Shown piece by piece: positions 31,345 through 41,740 of a stretch of DNA of 64,000 nt (positions are counted from its first letter, which is position 1; the number at the start of each line of letters is the position of its first letter). This stretch comes from Isochrysis galbana (Eukaryota > Haptophyta > Isochrysidales > Isochrysidaceae), in NCBI GenBank assembly GCA_018136815.1, contig CM030931.1:2211398-2275397 (forward strand), written 5' to 3'. The position numbers and the translations under genes were made by a program. The notes beneath the pieces are model-generated. The model was not told the DNA's origin. It saw only the letters and a list, made by a program, of their open reading frames with translations, and did no database searches.

Positions 31345-32703
31345 CTACTTGTCCACCATGCGTGGGCGCAATGAGCGTGACCACCCCGATTCTGACCATG
31401 CCGTCTGGGCTGGCGTTGTGGTATCCGCACGACGTTTCCCCCTAACGACCCGGCCGTTCGAACCCGCCTCGGGTTGTTGTCCAACCAATGGCATCCGGCT
31501 AGACTCTGATGCCTGCGGCCGACTGGATTGGCGAGTCTTGCTAGCCATCTGCAAGACCGCTTTCTTCGTCCCATTGGTTGTAACGCTTGCGTGATTGGTC
31601 AGTGTCTGCATCATCCCGTTGCTTGGCCGGATGGCCCCTGTGGCCAGACCGTCCTCCAAGAAGCGTTGAAAGTCGGGATGTGCCAGGGGTGCGAAGCCGT
31701 CCGTGTGTGAACCAGCATTTTGCACCCTTGTTGGCGCCAACTTGACGCCCCAAAGCTTGCGCACCGATTCCGGCAAGTCGCCCAAGCGGGGCAGCTTCTT
31801 GCCATCGTACATTACTAGATTCATGTGCTCGCGCGTGGATGCATGCAAAAGCACCTGAGGTGATAATGATATTGCAGCGCATAAGCAAGCGCCATGCAGG
31901 GGTTAGCAAGATTCCCAAAGGGATGGTATCCATGCTGCAAGAAGAGTATCACCAGGGAGGGATGAAGTGGTCGCAAATCGCATTTCGCTCAGCGATTCAC
32001 CGTGCTTTGTGACGCATCGACCATGCTGTTGTCCCCCAGATCATGACCTGTTTCCCCATGCCTTCTTGGCACGATTCGTGTGAACATCGAGCTTTCGTGG
32101 AAGCGTTCATCCATGATCAAGAGGAGGACTCCGAAATGGTTCGCGATAACCTCCATCGCAAAACCATCGGCCCACACGCACCGATGGGCACCGACCTGCT
32201 TACCACGAAGCAAAACGCGCCTGCGCAATTGCTCGAGGGTCTCGACACCCTTCATGAAGCCAAATCCTGCACACCACGAGCAGGCAAACGATTTAAGACG
32301 ATTGCGTTGTACTAAGGGTGTCAGAAGGTGGCAACGGTGGGATGCTGAAAGGCCCTTTCCACACCAGCTCGGGGGAGAGGGGGAATAATGGGCTGGGCAA
32401 AAGATGGAGCGGACCTTCGGCCTGTTGATCGTGCAAGAGCGAATATAACTGGAAGGTCTCCTCACTCATCTGTGAGGCAACAAGCTGCCTCTGCGTGGCG
32501 ACAGCGTAGTATGGTTGCCAGCCGCAGATCTCGGAGAGGGCCGACTCGATCGCAAGGTAGAAACAGTCACCGCAAGCCTCAATGTAGTCTATGGAGACCT
32601 TTTCGTCATTTCCCAAACGCGCGCGCACCGCCGATGACCTAGCGCTCAGCATGTCGAGGGTGCCCTCCCTGGCGGCTGACGGGCCTCCTGCCTTGCGTGG
32701 CAT
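31345..32703 (-). CDS. OTU-family cysteine protease (deubiquitinase-like), three exons
   Basis: Proposed exons are 32703-32415, 32266-32073 and 31854-31345, about 330 residues. Exon 1/2 has GAAG/GTCCGC and GTGCAG ends with phase kept; the exon 2 donor (GTGCCA) is chosen on phase and is less certain. OTU hallmarks appear in order: IEACGDCFYLAIESAL with Asp and catalytic Cys, then ETFQLYSLL, then CVWADGFAMEVIANHFGVLL (the W.D...(I/L)..LA..F element), then LLHASTREHMNLVMYDG with the candidate catalytic His. RLGDLPESVRKLW follows, as in OTU proteins of algae and large DNA viruses. The C-terminal 110 residues are low complexity. Substrate is probably ubiquitin, by family only. Confidence 0.75.
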
Positions 32704-33560
32704 CGGCCGAACGGCGACGATGCGTGCTGTTGCGGACGGGCGTGGTAAGGTAGAGCGAGCGAGCGCCCGTACTCGCCTTCGTGCACCGCGTCTGTTGAGC
32801 ACACGCGACCGAGCAGGAGGAAGAGCCGTGCCCTCGCTCCCCTCCTGTCTGGCTCTCTCTCCCTCCCCCTCTCGCGCTGTCCCCCTCGCTCCCCCTTCCC
32901 GGCAACAACCTGTCGGCCGAGAGAGAAGCGGGGGGGGGAGCAAGGGAAAGAAGAGTGGGCTCCCGGAGAATTACGGAAGAGAGGCGTGGGCGAGGGGAGC
33001 AGATAGAGGGACGGACGCGGGGGAGGGAGCGAGCCCAAGAGATGACAAGAAGGAAAGGGCTGCGACGAGGGCGAGGGGGGGGGGGGGGGGGGGGAGGCGG
33101 GGGGGGCCACGCAAGTTGACTAACTTTATGTGGAATCGTATTTTGTAATTAGAGATAGGATGTTGGGTGAGAGTATTCGTACTCTACTGGCGCGCCAGCT
33201 CTTTACTGTTAGAGCCCCAGCGCGTGTGGAGAGGGGGGGGGCGTGGCGGGGGGGTAAAACCCACCATTTTCCTCGGCAATTTTTCGTGGCGACAGGTGAG
33301 CCCCCCAGAAGTTTATTGCTTGGGCGTTGGAGAACGAGAACGGTCCAAAAATTATGCAGCCACCCCCCATCCTCACATATTGGTAGTAGGGCGGTCAAAC
33401 ATCAAACACAAACACTAGTTTGACTTCTAATCCTGCTAAGGGTGTAAAAATGAAAATGAAAATGAAAAAGTCAAGATTGAGGAAATACACCAAAGTAAAG
33501 CTGTAGAGACCCGAAAAACGCCCATCTAGCACATATATTCATATTCGATGCCCTGATCCC
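32704..33560. other. Low-complexity leader and gene-free stretch
   Basis: A GA-rich segment with a long poly-G tract (about 33077-33105) lies upstream of the OTU gene; the remainder to 33560 has no convincing frame. Confidence 0.5.
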
Positions 33561-33734
33561 TTATTCCTTATTTGGGCCCCAAAACCCGCCAGACCCGAGA
33601 CCCCCGCGGGAGCCCCCACAACGACAACGACGCGTAACACGCCAGCAAAACCCAAACCCCATCAAAAACGAAAAAGAAAAACGCGGCAAAACAAGAAACA
33701 AGAAAGAGGCCCAAATCCCAAATACAATACGCAC

Positions 33735-34140
33735 TCTTCGCACTGCAGCTGCAGCACAAGGCCCTAGCAGCTGCCGTATAAAGGCGCTCTGGGACTCCAG
33801 GCGCTAGCGCATCTCTCCCCCCGCAGTGAGGACAAGGGAAAACTTCGCGCAGCTCACCCGCGAGGCGCGCGCCACTCACCGCACAAAGCTGTCGTCCAGG
33901 ATGCCCCGAGCCCTGGCCGTATTGGCCTCCTCCTCCGCATCTGCTGCGGGAGGAGGGACAGTGGTGCTCAAAGGGCGCGCTTGGCGCTTGGGCTTGGGCT
34001 TGCGCAGTGCCCCACCTCCGCCTGAGGAACCGAAGTCCGCCCATGTGGACGAGGAGGAGCCCGTGGAACTGCGCCTCGTCAACCTCGCTCGAGCTCCGAT
34101 TGACTCTTCCTCCATTTGCCATTTGCCCACCAGTGGACGA
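33735..34140 (-). CDS. Possible zinc-ribbon protein, structure unresolved
   Basis: Two neighbouring coding-like pieces lie on this strand. About 34125-33876 reads TWADFGSSGGGGALRKPKPK then RQARPLSTTVPPPA and ARGILDDSFVR, ending at a good donor (GTGAGTGG). About 33850-33735 reads FPCPHCGGRDALAPG then ALCCSCSAKSAYCIWD, a CX2C...CCXC ribbon. They are in different frames about 30 bp apart, too close for a normal intron. It may be one gene with an unusual short intron, an indel, or two unrelated pieces. Confidence 0.3.
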
Positions 34141-34712
34141 TGAAGGAGCATGGCCGATGCGCATTGCTCGCTCGCTCACAGAATTCCGCAGATCCTGCCT
34201 CACGAGGAGGTGGAGGTGGAGTCGACCGGGGCGTCGAGCGTCGACTGCACCGTGGCATTGGCATTGGCCCCAGCATATCCCCCACCCATGCCCGGAGCTG
34301 GATCTCCAAGGCCCCCGCCCTCTGAGGGCGACGGGACCCCACTAGCTCGTCGTCCCCTCGCCGTATGCTTTCGTGGCGAGTTGGGCTCTAGAGGCACTAG
34401 AGACGCCGCCCCTCTCCCCCCGCCCTTCCCCCAAAAATCGGCTCGTTGGGGCCACCTTAATGTCAACTTTACTGCCGCTTTTTCGGCGATGCGTTTCAGT
34501 AGTGGAACGGAGGTAGTATTAGTATAGAGTATGAGAGTAGTACAACGCAATATAATGGCATCAAGCAATCCTCACGCTCTGATTGCGTTTCATAGTACAT
34601 TCGTGCATGCATGCGACACGTCACGGGAAAGAAAATATAGATACAGAGTGGCCGGGTGACTACACCCTAGAGCGCCGCCGCCAAGTGTCAAGGGAATCAA
34701 GATGACCTGGGC

Positions 34713-36020
34713 CTAGGCGAAAGTGCAAGGCCTTTTACATGAGGAGTCGTTGGCCTCACCATGTTTCTTGGTGGCCTTTCCTGTGCGGCTCTTCGAACTT
34801 GAATCACCGTATTCTCCATCCACGTCCTTCTCTCCATCGCCGTCGGCCTCTTCCTCTGTGCCGTCACCGTCCTCGTCCTCGTGCTCATCCTCGTCCTCTT
34901 CTGAGTCCTCGTCCTCTTCTGAGTCCTCGTCCTCTTCTGAGTCCTCGTCCTCTTCTGAGTCCTCATCCTCTTCCCCATGCCCTTCATCCTCATCAATGTC
35001 CTCCTCCTCCTCCTCGTCGTCGTCCTCTCCTGAGTCCTCGACTTGTCGATGGTCAGCAGAATCCATGCCCGCAAGCTCAATGTTCTCGGGTTTGAGCGCG
35101 AGTACGGAGGTTGGACCATCGCCCTCCTCACAATCGACAACAAATCGGCCACGCCCTTGGTCAAAGGAGCGGACAACCCCAATACGACCGTTATGCTTTC
35201 GCGCCGCGCGAAGACCAGAGATAAGCACACGCTTGCCTACCAGAGCAAGATTGTTGCTGTTCTTGCAAGTTTTGCCACCGATGGCCAGCAGCTCTTCTTC
35301 AGACTCGACTTCACGCAACTCTTCTCGAGCCAGCTCACGAATTAGCTGCATTTGGTACACTTTGCCCATCTTCTTGAGTTCCTCTGGGATTTTCTTGTGG
35401 CACTTGCGGAACTGTGACGACATGCACGACTTTGGTGCACCAAACGGGCACTTGAACCCACATTTGCCCTCATACCACTGGAAGAGGCGCTCAGAATACT
35501 CGTTGCCAGGCGTGTATTCGTACTCAATCTGGATCTTATCGCACTTACTTGCCAGTCTCAGCTCTGCCGCACGGACCAACGCCGATGCGACGCCCGTACC
35601 TTGAGCCTCCGGCAGCACAGATAGGAGACCCCAATGGCCACACCCTGGTGGGGTCCAGGGTGGTTGAAAAGTGGAGGAGCACGCACCGACGAGCTCTTCA
35701 CCACGCCAGGCGAGGTGCAGCACACGGTTGGCTCTGAGCCCCGCGTCTCCCATCTCAAGCCGGTTGAGGACATCGAAGCGAGAGACTCGGCGGTAGACCT
35801 GTCCAGGCATGAGCTCATCCGCCATCGAGTGCGTGTACGCCCGGTTGACCACCTCCTCGATCTTCTTCACGATGGATGGGTCGTTCGTTGCAAGGCGCGA
35901 GGTGCCGATGGTGACGCGCAAATCGCCTGCCGGCTCTGGTAGTTGTGCGTGTTGCTCGGCAAGGAGCTGGTCAATCTGAGTCAGCCTCGCCTGGATCTGC
36001 CGCTTCTTCGCGCCTAACAT
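34713..36020 (-). CDS. GNAT acetyltransferase with SH3-like region and acidic repeat tail
   Basis: From the ATG at 36020 the frame gives 435 residues without intron. A helical start (AKKRQIQARLTQIDQLLAEQ) leads to a GNAT domain at about 38-180. The acetyl-CoA loop is LSVLPEAQGTGVASALVRAA (pattern (R/Q)xxGx(G/A)), preceded by GEELVGACS. A globular region (RVLISGLRAARKHNGRIGVV...VLALKPENIEL, about 270-320) resembles the small SH3-like modules in algal proteins. The tail from about 330 is extremely acidic, with four tandem EEDEDS units (18-bp DNA repeat), then a basic end. The family transfers acetyl groups to amines; the substrate is unknown. An acidic tail could bind histones, which is only a guess. 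Confidence 0.75.
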   Translation of the reverse strand: MLGAKKRQIQARLTQIDQLLAEQHAQLPEPAGDLRVTIGTSRLATNDPSIVKKIEEVVNRAYTHSMADELMPGQVYRRVSRFDVLNRLEMGDAGLRANRVLHLAWRGEELVGACSSTFQPPWTPPGCGHWGLLSVLPEAQGTGVASALVRAAELRLASKCDKIQIEYEYTPGNEYSERLFQWYEGKCGFKCPFGAPKSCMSSQFRKCHKKIPEELKKMGKVYQMQLIRELAREELREVESEEELLAIGGKTCKNSNNLALVGKRVLISGLRAARKHNGRIGVVRSFDQGRGRFVVDCEEGDGPTSVLALKPENIELAGMDSADHRQVEDSGEDDDEEEEEDIDEDEGHGEEDEDSEEDEDSEEDEDSEEDEDSEEDEDEHEDEDGDGTEEEADGDGEKDVDGEYGDSSSKSRTGKATKKHGEANDSSCKRPCTFA

Positions 36021-36884
36021 AGTGCCTTGTCCGCGAAGCTCTGTACGGGAGGCTCTGTGCGGGAGGATCTGTGCCAGACGGCTCGCGTCACCTAGCCGGC
36101 GGCCGCCGCGAGATGCAGACTCTGACTCTCCCCAGTGCTTACTACGAGTACGATAGCCTGCGAAACCCCCCCCCACTCCACCGCCTCTTCTACTCTCCTC
36201 TCCTCTCATTCTTCTCCTTTCCCACTCGTTTTCTCATCTCGGGTCTCGGTCGAGTTGCCCCCCCCCCCCCATTAAAGTACCCTACCGAGTTGTTGTGGCC
36301 GATGAGAGGGAGAGAAGAGAGAGAGAGAGCCGCCACAACGATGTATGAGGAGGTTGGGGGCACCACCACAACAACTGGATGCCAGGAAGAAGTTGCATGG
36401 AAGCTTGCCGTCCGCAGCAGGGAACATTTCTTCACTTCTCGGAAGGAAAAAGTAGCAAACATTTCTTCATTTCTCGAAAGGAAATTTGTACTTTACTCTT
36501 ATGAACCGCTCCGTCCGGTGCTCCGTCGCTCCGTCGCCCTTGTTTCACGTTTCCGTGTGTGCGCTACGCGCCACTTTCAGGGTAAAGTACAATATCGGGA
36601 GCCCGGCGTGGCCCTAGGTTAGTGGTGTTGGTTCTAACTCTGGGCCCTCTGCCGCTCAAGGAGGCGACCTGGGGATGGCGGTGCAAACTCAACCTCCGGC
36701 CAACCATCCATTCACACGCTTGCCCCACCGGTATCTTCACACTAGGAGTATAAATTCGAGATCCCAGTGTCGCAAGGATCTGGAGGACTACTGTTATAAA
36801 TCACTATTTCCCGGAGGGAGCTCGATACTCCGATACCGCGCGGGTGGCCCGGCCCCACCCCCCGCCCATCACCCATCATCACTC

Positions 36885-37894
36885 TATCTCTTAAGAGGCG
36901 AAGCACCTTCGGAGGTGCTGCACGCCGTCGCCGCGCCGCGCCGTGCCCTCCCATGACTCGCAGACCACCTCGTTGGCGGCTGTAGCGGCAGGGGAGGGCG
37001 TCTCCATACCCCTCACCCATCATATCTTGGCCCTAGCCCCCAGCTCGACGCGCAGCGCGAGCTAGGTCACCACATTTGTGCCACCTGGGCGGCGCTGCAT
37101 GCGCGCGCCGCGAAAGGTGCTTCACCTTTCACGAGCAGATGGGCGAACATCTAGGCGGTGGGAAGGGGGACTGACAAGCCTGGTTGCCTTTGTTTGTGGG
37201 TCGGCACGTTCCGATCGCCACAGTGGCGGGCGAGTGGCTGCTGGTGTTGGCGGTTGGCTGCTGCAGCGGCAACGGCGCAGCGCACGAGCACGAGCCAGCG
37301 AGCCAGCAATTTTACGGCAGGCTATCTGTGTCTGCGCGCTCGATCAGGGAGTGTTTTGGCTAGACGCATATGGACTACCTGCGCGCTGGCCACGGCGACG
37401 CGCAGGCAGTCCACTGCAATGCGCGCACGTGCAGTCTGAGTGCTTGTGTGTGTTGTGTGCTCGTCTCCGCTCGCTTGTATGTGGTCGGTCTCAAAGGGGA
37501 ACGCTGTGCCCATCAAATATTCTGGTCCAAAGGGTTTGTGAGCGGTTCATCTTGTGTATGATTTGTAAGGCTTAGATTACTCAGCATCAATAAATGCCCC
37601 CGACACGTATAATGTTGATGAGAGTTGTGAACTGCGACTCGATCTCCTGCAGCATGCGTTGTGAACGACGTGCGACGCCGGCTCGTCGGCAGCATCGCCA
37701 CCGATCAGGTCATGGGAGCAAATTTCGGGCGATGCGACTCCATCTTATGCATAAGACTAGTCCTCCATATTGATGGCAAGGCTCCAGCTCAATCTTGGTA
37801 TCCTCTAGGCTCCAAGGGGCCGCCAATATGCTAGGAATAAAAAGGGGTCTCGAAGCACCTTTGCAGGTGCTTCCAGCCGCCTCTTAAGAGATAA
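36885..37894. repeat. 1-kb segment bounded by inverted repeats with AAGCACCT hairpins
   Basis: TATCTCTTAAGAGGCG at 36885-36900 recurs inverted at 37879-37894. Beside each copy is a short hairpin AAGCACCT...AGGTGCTT. A related hairpin (AAAGGTGCTTCACCTTT) lies inside near 37115. No transposase frame is inside. It could be a foldback or MITE-like element; no flanking duplication was found. Confidence 0.5.
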
Positions 37895-38169
37895 TACAAT
37901 CTCGGTGTGGAAAGGAGATTTGACGGAGAGAGCGGAGTTCTTGGGCGGCAGCGCGGCGCAGCATCTCGGCGAGGAGTGCGAGAGGGAGGGGAGGAGGTCC
38001 CTTGAACCCCCATCTTTGTCTGTGGTCTAGTCAACGAGTACGAGAATTTGGAGGCCAAGATTCTCAAAGGAACTGCGAGAAGAGCTGCGGGCCGCGTCGC
38101 TCCCGCCCGCGGGCCTCCTGAGCGCGGGCCAGGCGCCGCTCTCCGCCACCCCTCTCGTCTCATCCGCCG

Positions 38170-39348
38170 ATGGCGCGGGCCGAGGCGAGCCAAGCGAGTC
38201 GTCCGGACAGCGGGCTTTTGCGTTGGCAGAAGCTCGCATGCCGTGTCATCTCAGCTGGCCCGTTGCCGCTCCACGTCGCCTTCATCATGGATGGCAACCG
38301 GCGTTGGGCTCGACAGCGCGGCCTGGAGATCGCTCAAGGTCATAGGCTAGGGTATTACAAGCTGGAGGAGACGCTGCGGTGGTGTGCGGAACTCGACATT
38401 CGCGCCGTCACCTGCTACGCCTTTTCGATCGAGAACTTCAAGCGCACGCAGGAAGAGGTGGGCGCGCTCATGCGGCTGGCAGTGGAGAAGCTGAGTGAGA
38501 TGTGCTGCGACGGCTCCATCATAATGCAGCAGCGCGTTCGTGTTCGCGTGGTGGGGGATCTTGCCAGGGTGCCAGAGAACGTACGGGAGCAAATGGAGTC
38601 GGTGATGGCGAGGACGGCCTTGCATGACCGCGCGGTCCTGACAATATGCTTTTCGTACACATCGCGGCACGAGATTGCGTCTGCCGTCGCTGCGCTGGCA
38701 GCGAAATGCAGCTCAGGCAAGCTTGAACCGGAGGACGTGTGCGCACCCGTGCTAGAGACAGCTTTTTGCACACATGACGATCACGCCCCCCCTGTGGATC
38801 TGCTCATCCGCACCTCGGGGGAGAAGCGCCTCTCCGACTTCCTCCTCTGGCAATCTGCCGATGCACTCACGTTTTTCACTCCTGTCCGTTGGCCCGAGCT
38901 CTCCCTTTTGCGATTCCTCTTCATTCTCTTGCGCTATCAGCTGTCTAAACCCTGCCTCGATGCCGTTTGCCTACCTTCTCGGGCGCCCCCGGAATCATCG
39001 GCCTTCTGCTTGGATGCGAGCGTCGTGTCGGGCTCTACAGTGAGAGGGGCTCACCCCTCGCTCACAACCTTTGGAGTGCGGCACTTCCAGACACTCCTTG
39101 CCGCCGTTGCCGCAGTAGCGTTCTCCTCTGCCATTGCGCTGCGCACGGCTGGCAGGTTTCAGCTAGCAGTAGCATGCCTAGTTGCTGCCGTCAGCTGCGC
39201 GATCGCATGGATCATAGTAGCTGTTTCTCTTGGAGGGGGGAATAAAGGTGGCCAGCATGCGCTTGTGTCATTCGCAGCGTCTGCGCTTGCTGCTGCAACT
39301 ATTGCTGTCGCTGCGCACCGTGCCATATCAGCCGTCGTAGAGTCATGA
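38170..39348 (+). CDS. DHDDS: cis-Prenyltransferase (dehydrodolichyl/undecaprenyl diphosphate synthase) with hydrophobic tail
   Basis: A single frame of 392 residues from ATG 38170. The family adds isoprene units in cis to farnesyl diphosphate for dolichol or other polyprenols, typically at the ER. All motifs are present: HVAFIMDGNRRWAR (catalytic D41), GHRLGYYKLEE, YAFSIENFKR, RVRVVGDL, ICFSYTSRHEI and LIRTSGEKRLSDFLLWQ, then FTPVRWPELSLL. The core ends near residue 262. The remaining 130 residues are unusual: a Ser-rich linker, then three hydrophobic helices (HFQTLLAAVAAVAFSSAIAL, VACLVAAVSCAIAWIIVAVS, ALVSFAASALAAATIAVAA). Ordinary DHDDS lacks such a tail. It could anchor the enzyme in the ER, doing the job of the NgBR/NUS1 partner, which is inference. 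Confidence 0.88.
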   Translation: MARAEASQASRPDSGLLRWQKLACRVISAGPLPLHVAFIMDGNRRWARQRGLEIAQGHRLGYYKLEETLRWCAELDIRAVTCYAFSIENFKRTQEEVGALMRLAVEKLSEMCCDGSIIMQQRVRVRVVGDLARVPENVREQMESVMARTALHDRAVLTICFSYTSRHEIASAVAALAAKCSSGKLEPEDVCAPVLETAFCTHDDHAPPVDLLIRTSGEKRLSDFLLWQSADALTFFTPVRWPELSLLRFLFILLRYQLSKPCLDAVCLPSRAPPESSAFCLDASVVSGSTVRGAHPSLTTFGVRHFQTLLAAVAAVAFSSAIALRTAGRFQLAVACLVAAVSCAIAWIIVAVSLGGGNKGGQHALVSFAASALAAATIAVAAHRAISAVVES

Positions 39349-39632
39349 GCCGGCGGATTCGAGCAGTATAACCTGTCCGCCGTCCTCGTCCTTGCGGTGA
39401 GCACCTCATCGTTGCGATGGCCGAGTCGTTTGCCCAGCCTGCATATGATGAGAGATGCGGAGCGTTGAGTGAATTCGTCGAGATGGAAAGCACTGCGGAC
39501 TGCGGGGAGGTGTTGTGGCTGCATGACAGCATACGAAGATGCGAAAGGTTCGGCATCCGCAGAGGTAGCTGAACTGTCGCACTTCCGGCCGCCAGACATT
39601 TCTTCTCGTGCACCAGGTCTCTTGCGTCTCTC

Positions 39633-39706
39633 GATCTTCGAATGCAGGATACTTCCAGTCGTAATGCATTATCTTCGAATGCAACAAACTTCCCGTCGTA
39701 GTGCTT
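39633..39706. repeat. Two tandem 37-bp units
   Basis: ATCTTCGAATGCA followed by ACTTCC(A/C)GTCGTA occurs twice, starting at 39634 and 39671, downstream of the prenyltransferase gene. Confidence 0.7.
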
Positions 39707-40084
39707 TACAAGGCGTACGGAGTTTGATTCATTGCTTTTAATTCTGGAATATCCTTCGCGGATGTGAGAGCATTCTTCGTTGGATGATACCGGGTGCGAT
39801 TCTGAATTGTTTGTACACTTGTCTGCCTCGTACCGTGCTTCAACTTTCGTGTGCGGTTTGGCGTTTGGGTTGCCAGCTGGGTGCGTGCATTGTGCCATAT
39901 ACACATGTTGTAGTGCTCACAGGAGATAGACAGGGTAGGGTACTCACCGATGCCATGCCGAGAGCGGGCATCGGCGACAGGTTCGCGGCAACGGTATCAG
40001 GTGGGGTTGCTAGGGACATGTACCTTTGTGCGCCGCGCAGCGTTCCCCCCCGCCGCTGACGGCGGCGGCTACGCCCCCCGCCAC

Positions 40085-40190
40085 CCCCCCCCCCAAAAAA
40101 AAACATCAGAAGATTCAGGCTACTACCGCTAGCGATGAATGACCATGCATTCACGGTACTGACTCACGCCATCGCCTATACCCAAGAACA
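40085..40190 (-). repeat. LINE-tail-like fragment, inverted orientation
   Basis: Read on the minus strand: GGCGATGGCGTGAGTCAGTA, then GCTAGCGGTAGTAGCCTGAA with TCTTC and a T-run. It is about 85% like 59085-59160 and shares the TGAATCTTC plus T-run terminus with the LINE copies. Confidence 0.6.
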
Positions 40191-40479
40191 CTCACTCCCT
40201 TTACCTTTACACTACCCCCTTCATTCCTTTGTCTTTGGTGCATCGGGGGAGGGGGGGGCGTGCACTACGACGGGCCAAGCGCAAGGGACGGGCTGGGGCG
40301 GACCTGTTGTTGGGTGTTCTTGTGGCAGACAAACGTAAAACGCCTTCAGAGCTATCTTATCGTGTCCCCGGGGGGTCTCGGCCCCCGCCCTTCGGCTCTT
40401 CTTCGTCTGCTGCCGCACTTTCACGGTGTCTGCCTGCCGCACGGGGTGCGTGGTGTCCTCCCGCGAATATATCGCAAAT

Positions 40480-40850
40480 GGGCTGTGATCTTACCTATTC
40501 GCGGGCCAGATCGTGTCGTTTTTTTGTCGTTCTGTTTTCGTCATTCTCTTCGTTCTCCTACGGGCGCGTGATGCCTGCGCGCGCCATGTGGCCCCCCTCT
40601 GGGGGGCCACCCAAAGGGCCAGCAGGGGCAGCTCAGGGGGCAGTCAATTGAGGCTGGGGCAGCGCCCATGGCCTCTCCTGCCTCTCCCTCGCTCGCCTCG
40701 CTGGCCCTGGGTGCCCTCCTGGCGGCTTGATGGTCTGTGGCTCAGTGGTGGTGGGGGGGGGGTGTCAGTACGAGCGAGGGCTAGTGCAGGCGAGTGCAGG
40801 CGGCGCGCGCTCGGCGAAGGTCTAGACCTGAGTGCAGAGTGACGTTAGGC
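40480..40850 (+). repeat. Dispersed repeat R1, forward copy
   Basis: It contains TCGTTCTCCTACGGGCG, GCCTGCGCGCGCCATG, CAGCTCAGGGGGCAGT, CTCTCCCTCGCTCGCCTCG and TGTGGCTCAGTGGTGG in the same order as 9690-9870 plus 11965-12150, showing that those modules belong together. Confidence 0.8.
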
Positions 40851-41159
40851 TCAGGCCAAAATATCTAGACAGTCCCGGGGATATTTGCAGTGGTCCAAAA
40901 TACCACAAGATATTTGGGGGGGTATCCGGGATATCTCGGGATATTTGGGGGGGTGGGGGCGCCCAAGGGCGAATACGGAGGGGGGGGGGGCGAATAAGGG
41001 GGGGGGGGGCTGTTGGCTGTTGGCGCGTTGGCGCGAACGCGAACGCGAACCCATGAGCCCCCCTCCCTCCCCCTTGCTCCCCATTAGGTGAAATGGCGTG
41101 TCTCAGTAATAAATGGGAGAGTGTAGAAGAGTGTGAGTGTGAATACTTGTTTGTTTGCA

Positions 41160-41321
41160 GATCGCACGCACCCACCAGGTCAGCATGCTGCGCCACGAGG
41201 ACAAGGACCACGAGGACGAGGACGAGGAGAGCGAGGGCAGCACGGACAGCGAGAGTGACAGCGCGAACGACCACGTTGATCTCACGGACGAGTCCCTGTT
41301 GTACAAGAAGGGGTCGGCCGT
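41160..41321 (+). CDS. Orphan acidic exon
   Basis: After a good acceptor (TTTGTTTGCAG at 41149-41159) a frame reads IARTHQVSMLRHEDKDHEDE, then DESEGST-like acidic sequence, then DLTDESLLYKKGSAV. Flanking introns or partner exons were not found, and a Harbinger fragment starts 30 bp downstream, so the gene may have been interrupted. Function unknown. Confidence 0.35.
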
Positions 41322-41349
41322 TAGCCACGATCCACGATCCAAACCTCCA

Positions 41350-41740
41350 TCATGTTGCGCTATAACACGAGCAAGCGTCCCTGGAGGCGGAAGCCTGCGG
41401 GGGCTCGGAGGGCCTCAATGACCCTGGGCAGGTCTTCGAGCCGGAAGCCGAAGCGCGCATAAATGTCGCGCGACTGCACACCATTGCCCGCGCCAACCTC
41501 CGCTGCCTCCCGCTGCAGCCTCGCCCTGGGCCAATGCGTGAGCGCATGGAGCGCGAGAGCGTCTCTGCTGCAAGCGCAAGCAGGACGCGCTCGACGCGCT
41601 CGGATGCGCGGTGTGCAAACTCCAGCCGTCCAAGATTGCGCCGGCGCCAATTGCGCCTCAGCTGGGCCAGGAGCATGGCCAGCTCTGCATCCTCCAACTC
41701 CTGCGCGGTGAAGGGGCGCGTCGGCATCGCGCGCCCCTCC
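41350..41740 (-). pseudogene. PIF/Harbinger-type transposase fragment
   Basis: It begins MPTRPFTAQELEDAELAMLL, like MPTLPYTAQELEDSLLALAQ of the copy at 24197, and shares MRSRIGPGR. After about residue 75 the similarity continues in the next frame (SRDIYARFGFRLEDLPRVIE, then ALRAPAGFRLQGR), so at least one frameshift separates them, near 41530. The copy stops where exon 1 of the relative ends, with no second exon. Confidence 0.7.

Noticed and set aside
31441-31470. tRNA-like GTTCGAACC segment
   Set aside because: It lies in the OTU gene's last exon and no cloverleaf can be drawn around it.
36071-36622. Plus frame upstream of the GNAT gene
   Set aside because: Overlaps the GNAT leader and low-complexity tracts; no motif or start context.
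39299-39904. 201-residue minus frame downstream of the prenyltransferase
   Set aside because: It runs through a tandem 37-bp duplication and overlaps the prenyltransferase 3' end; no motif.
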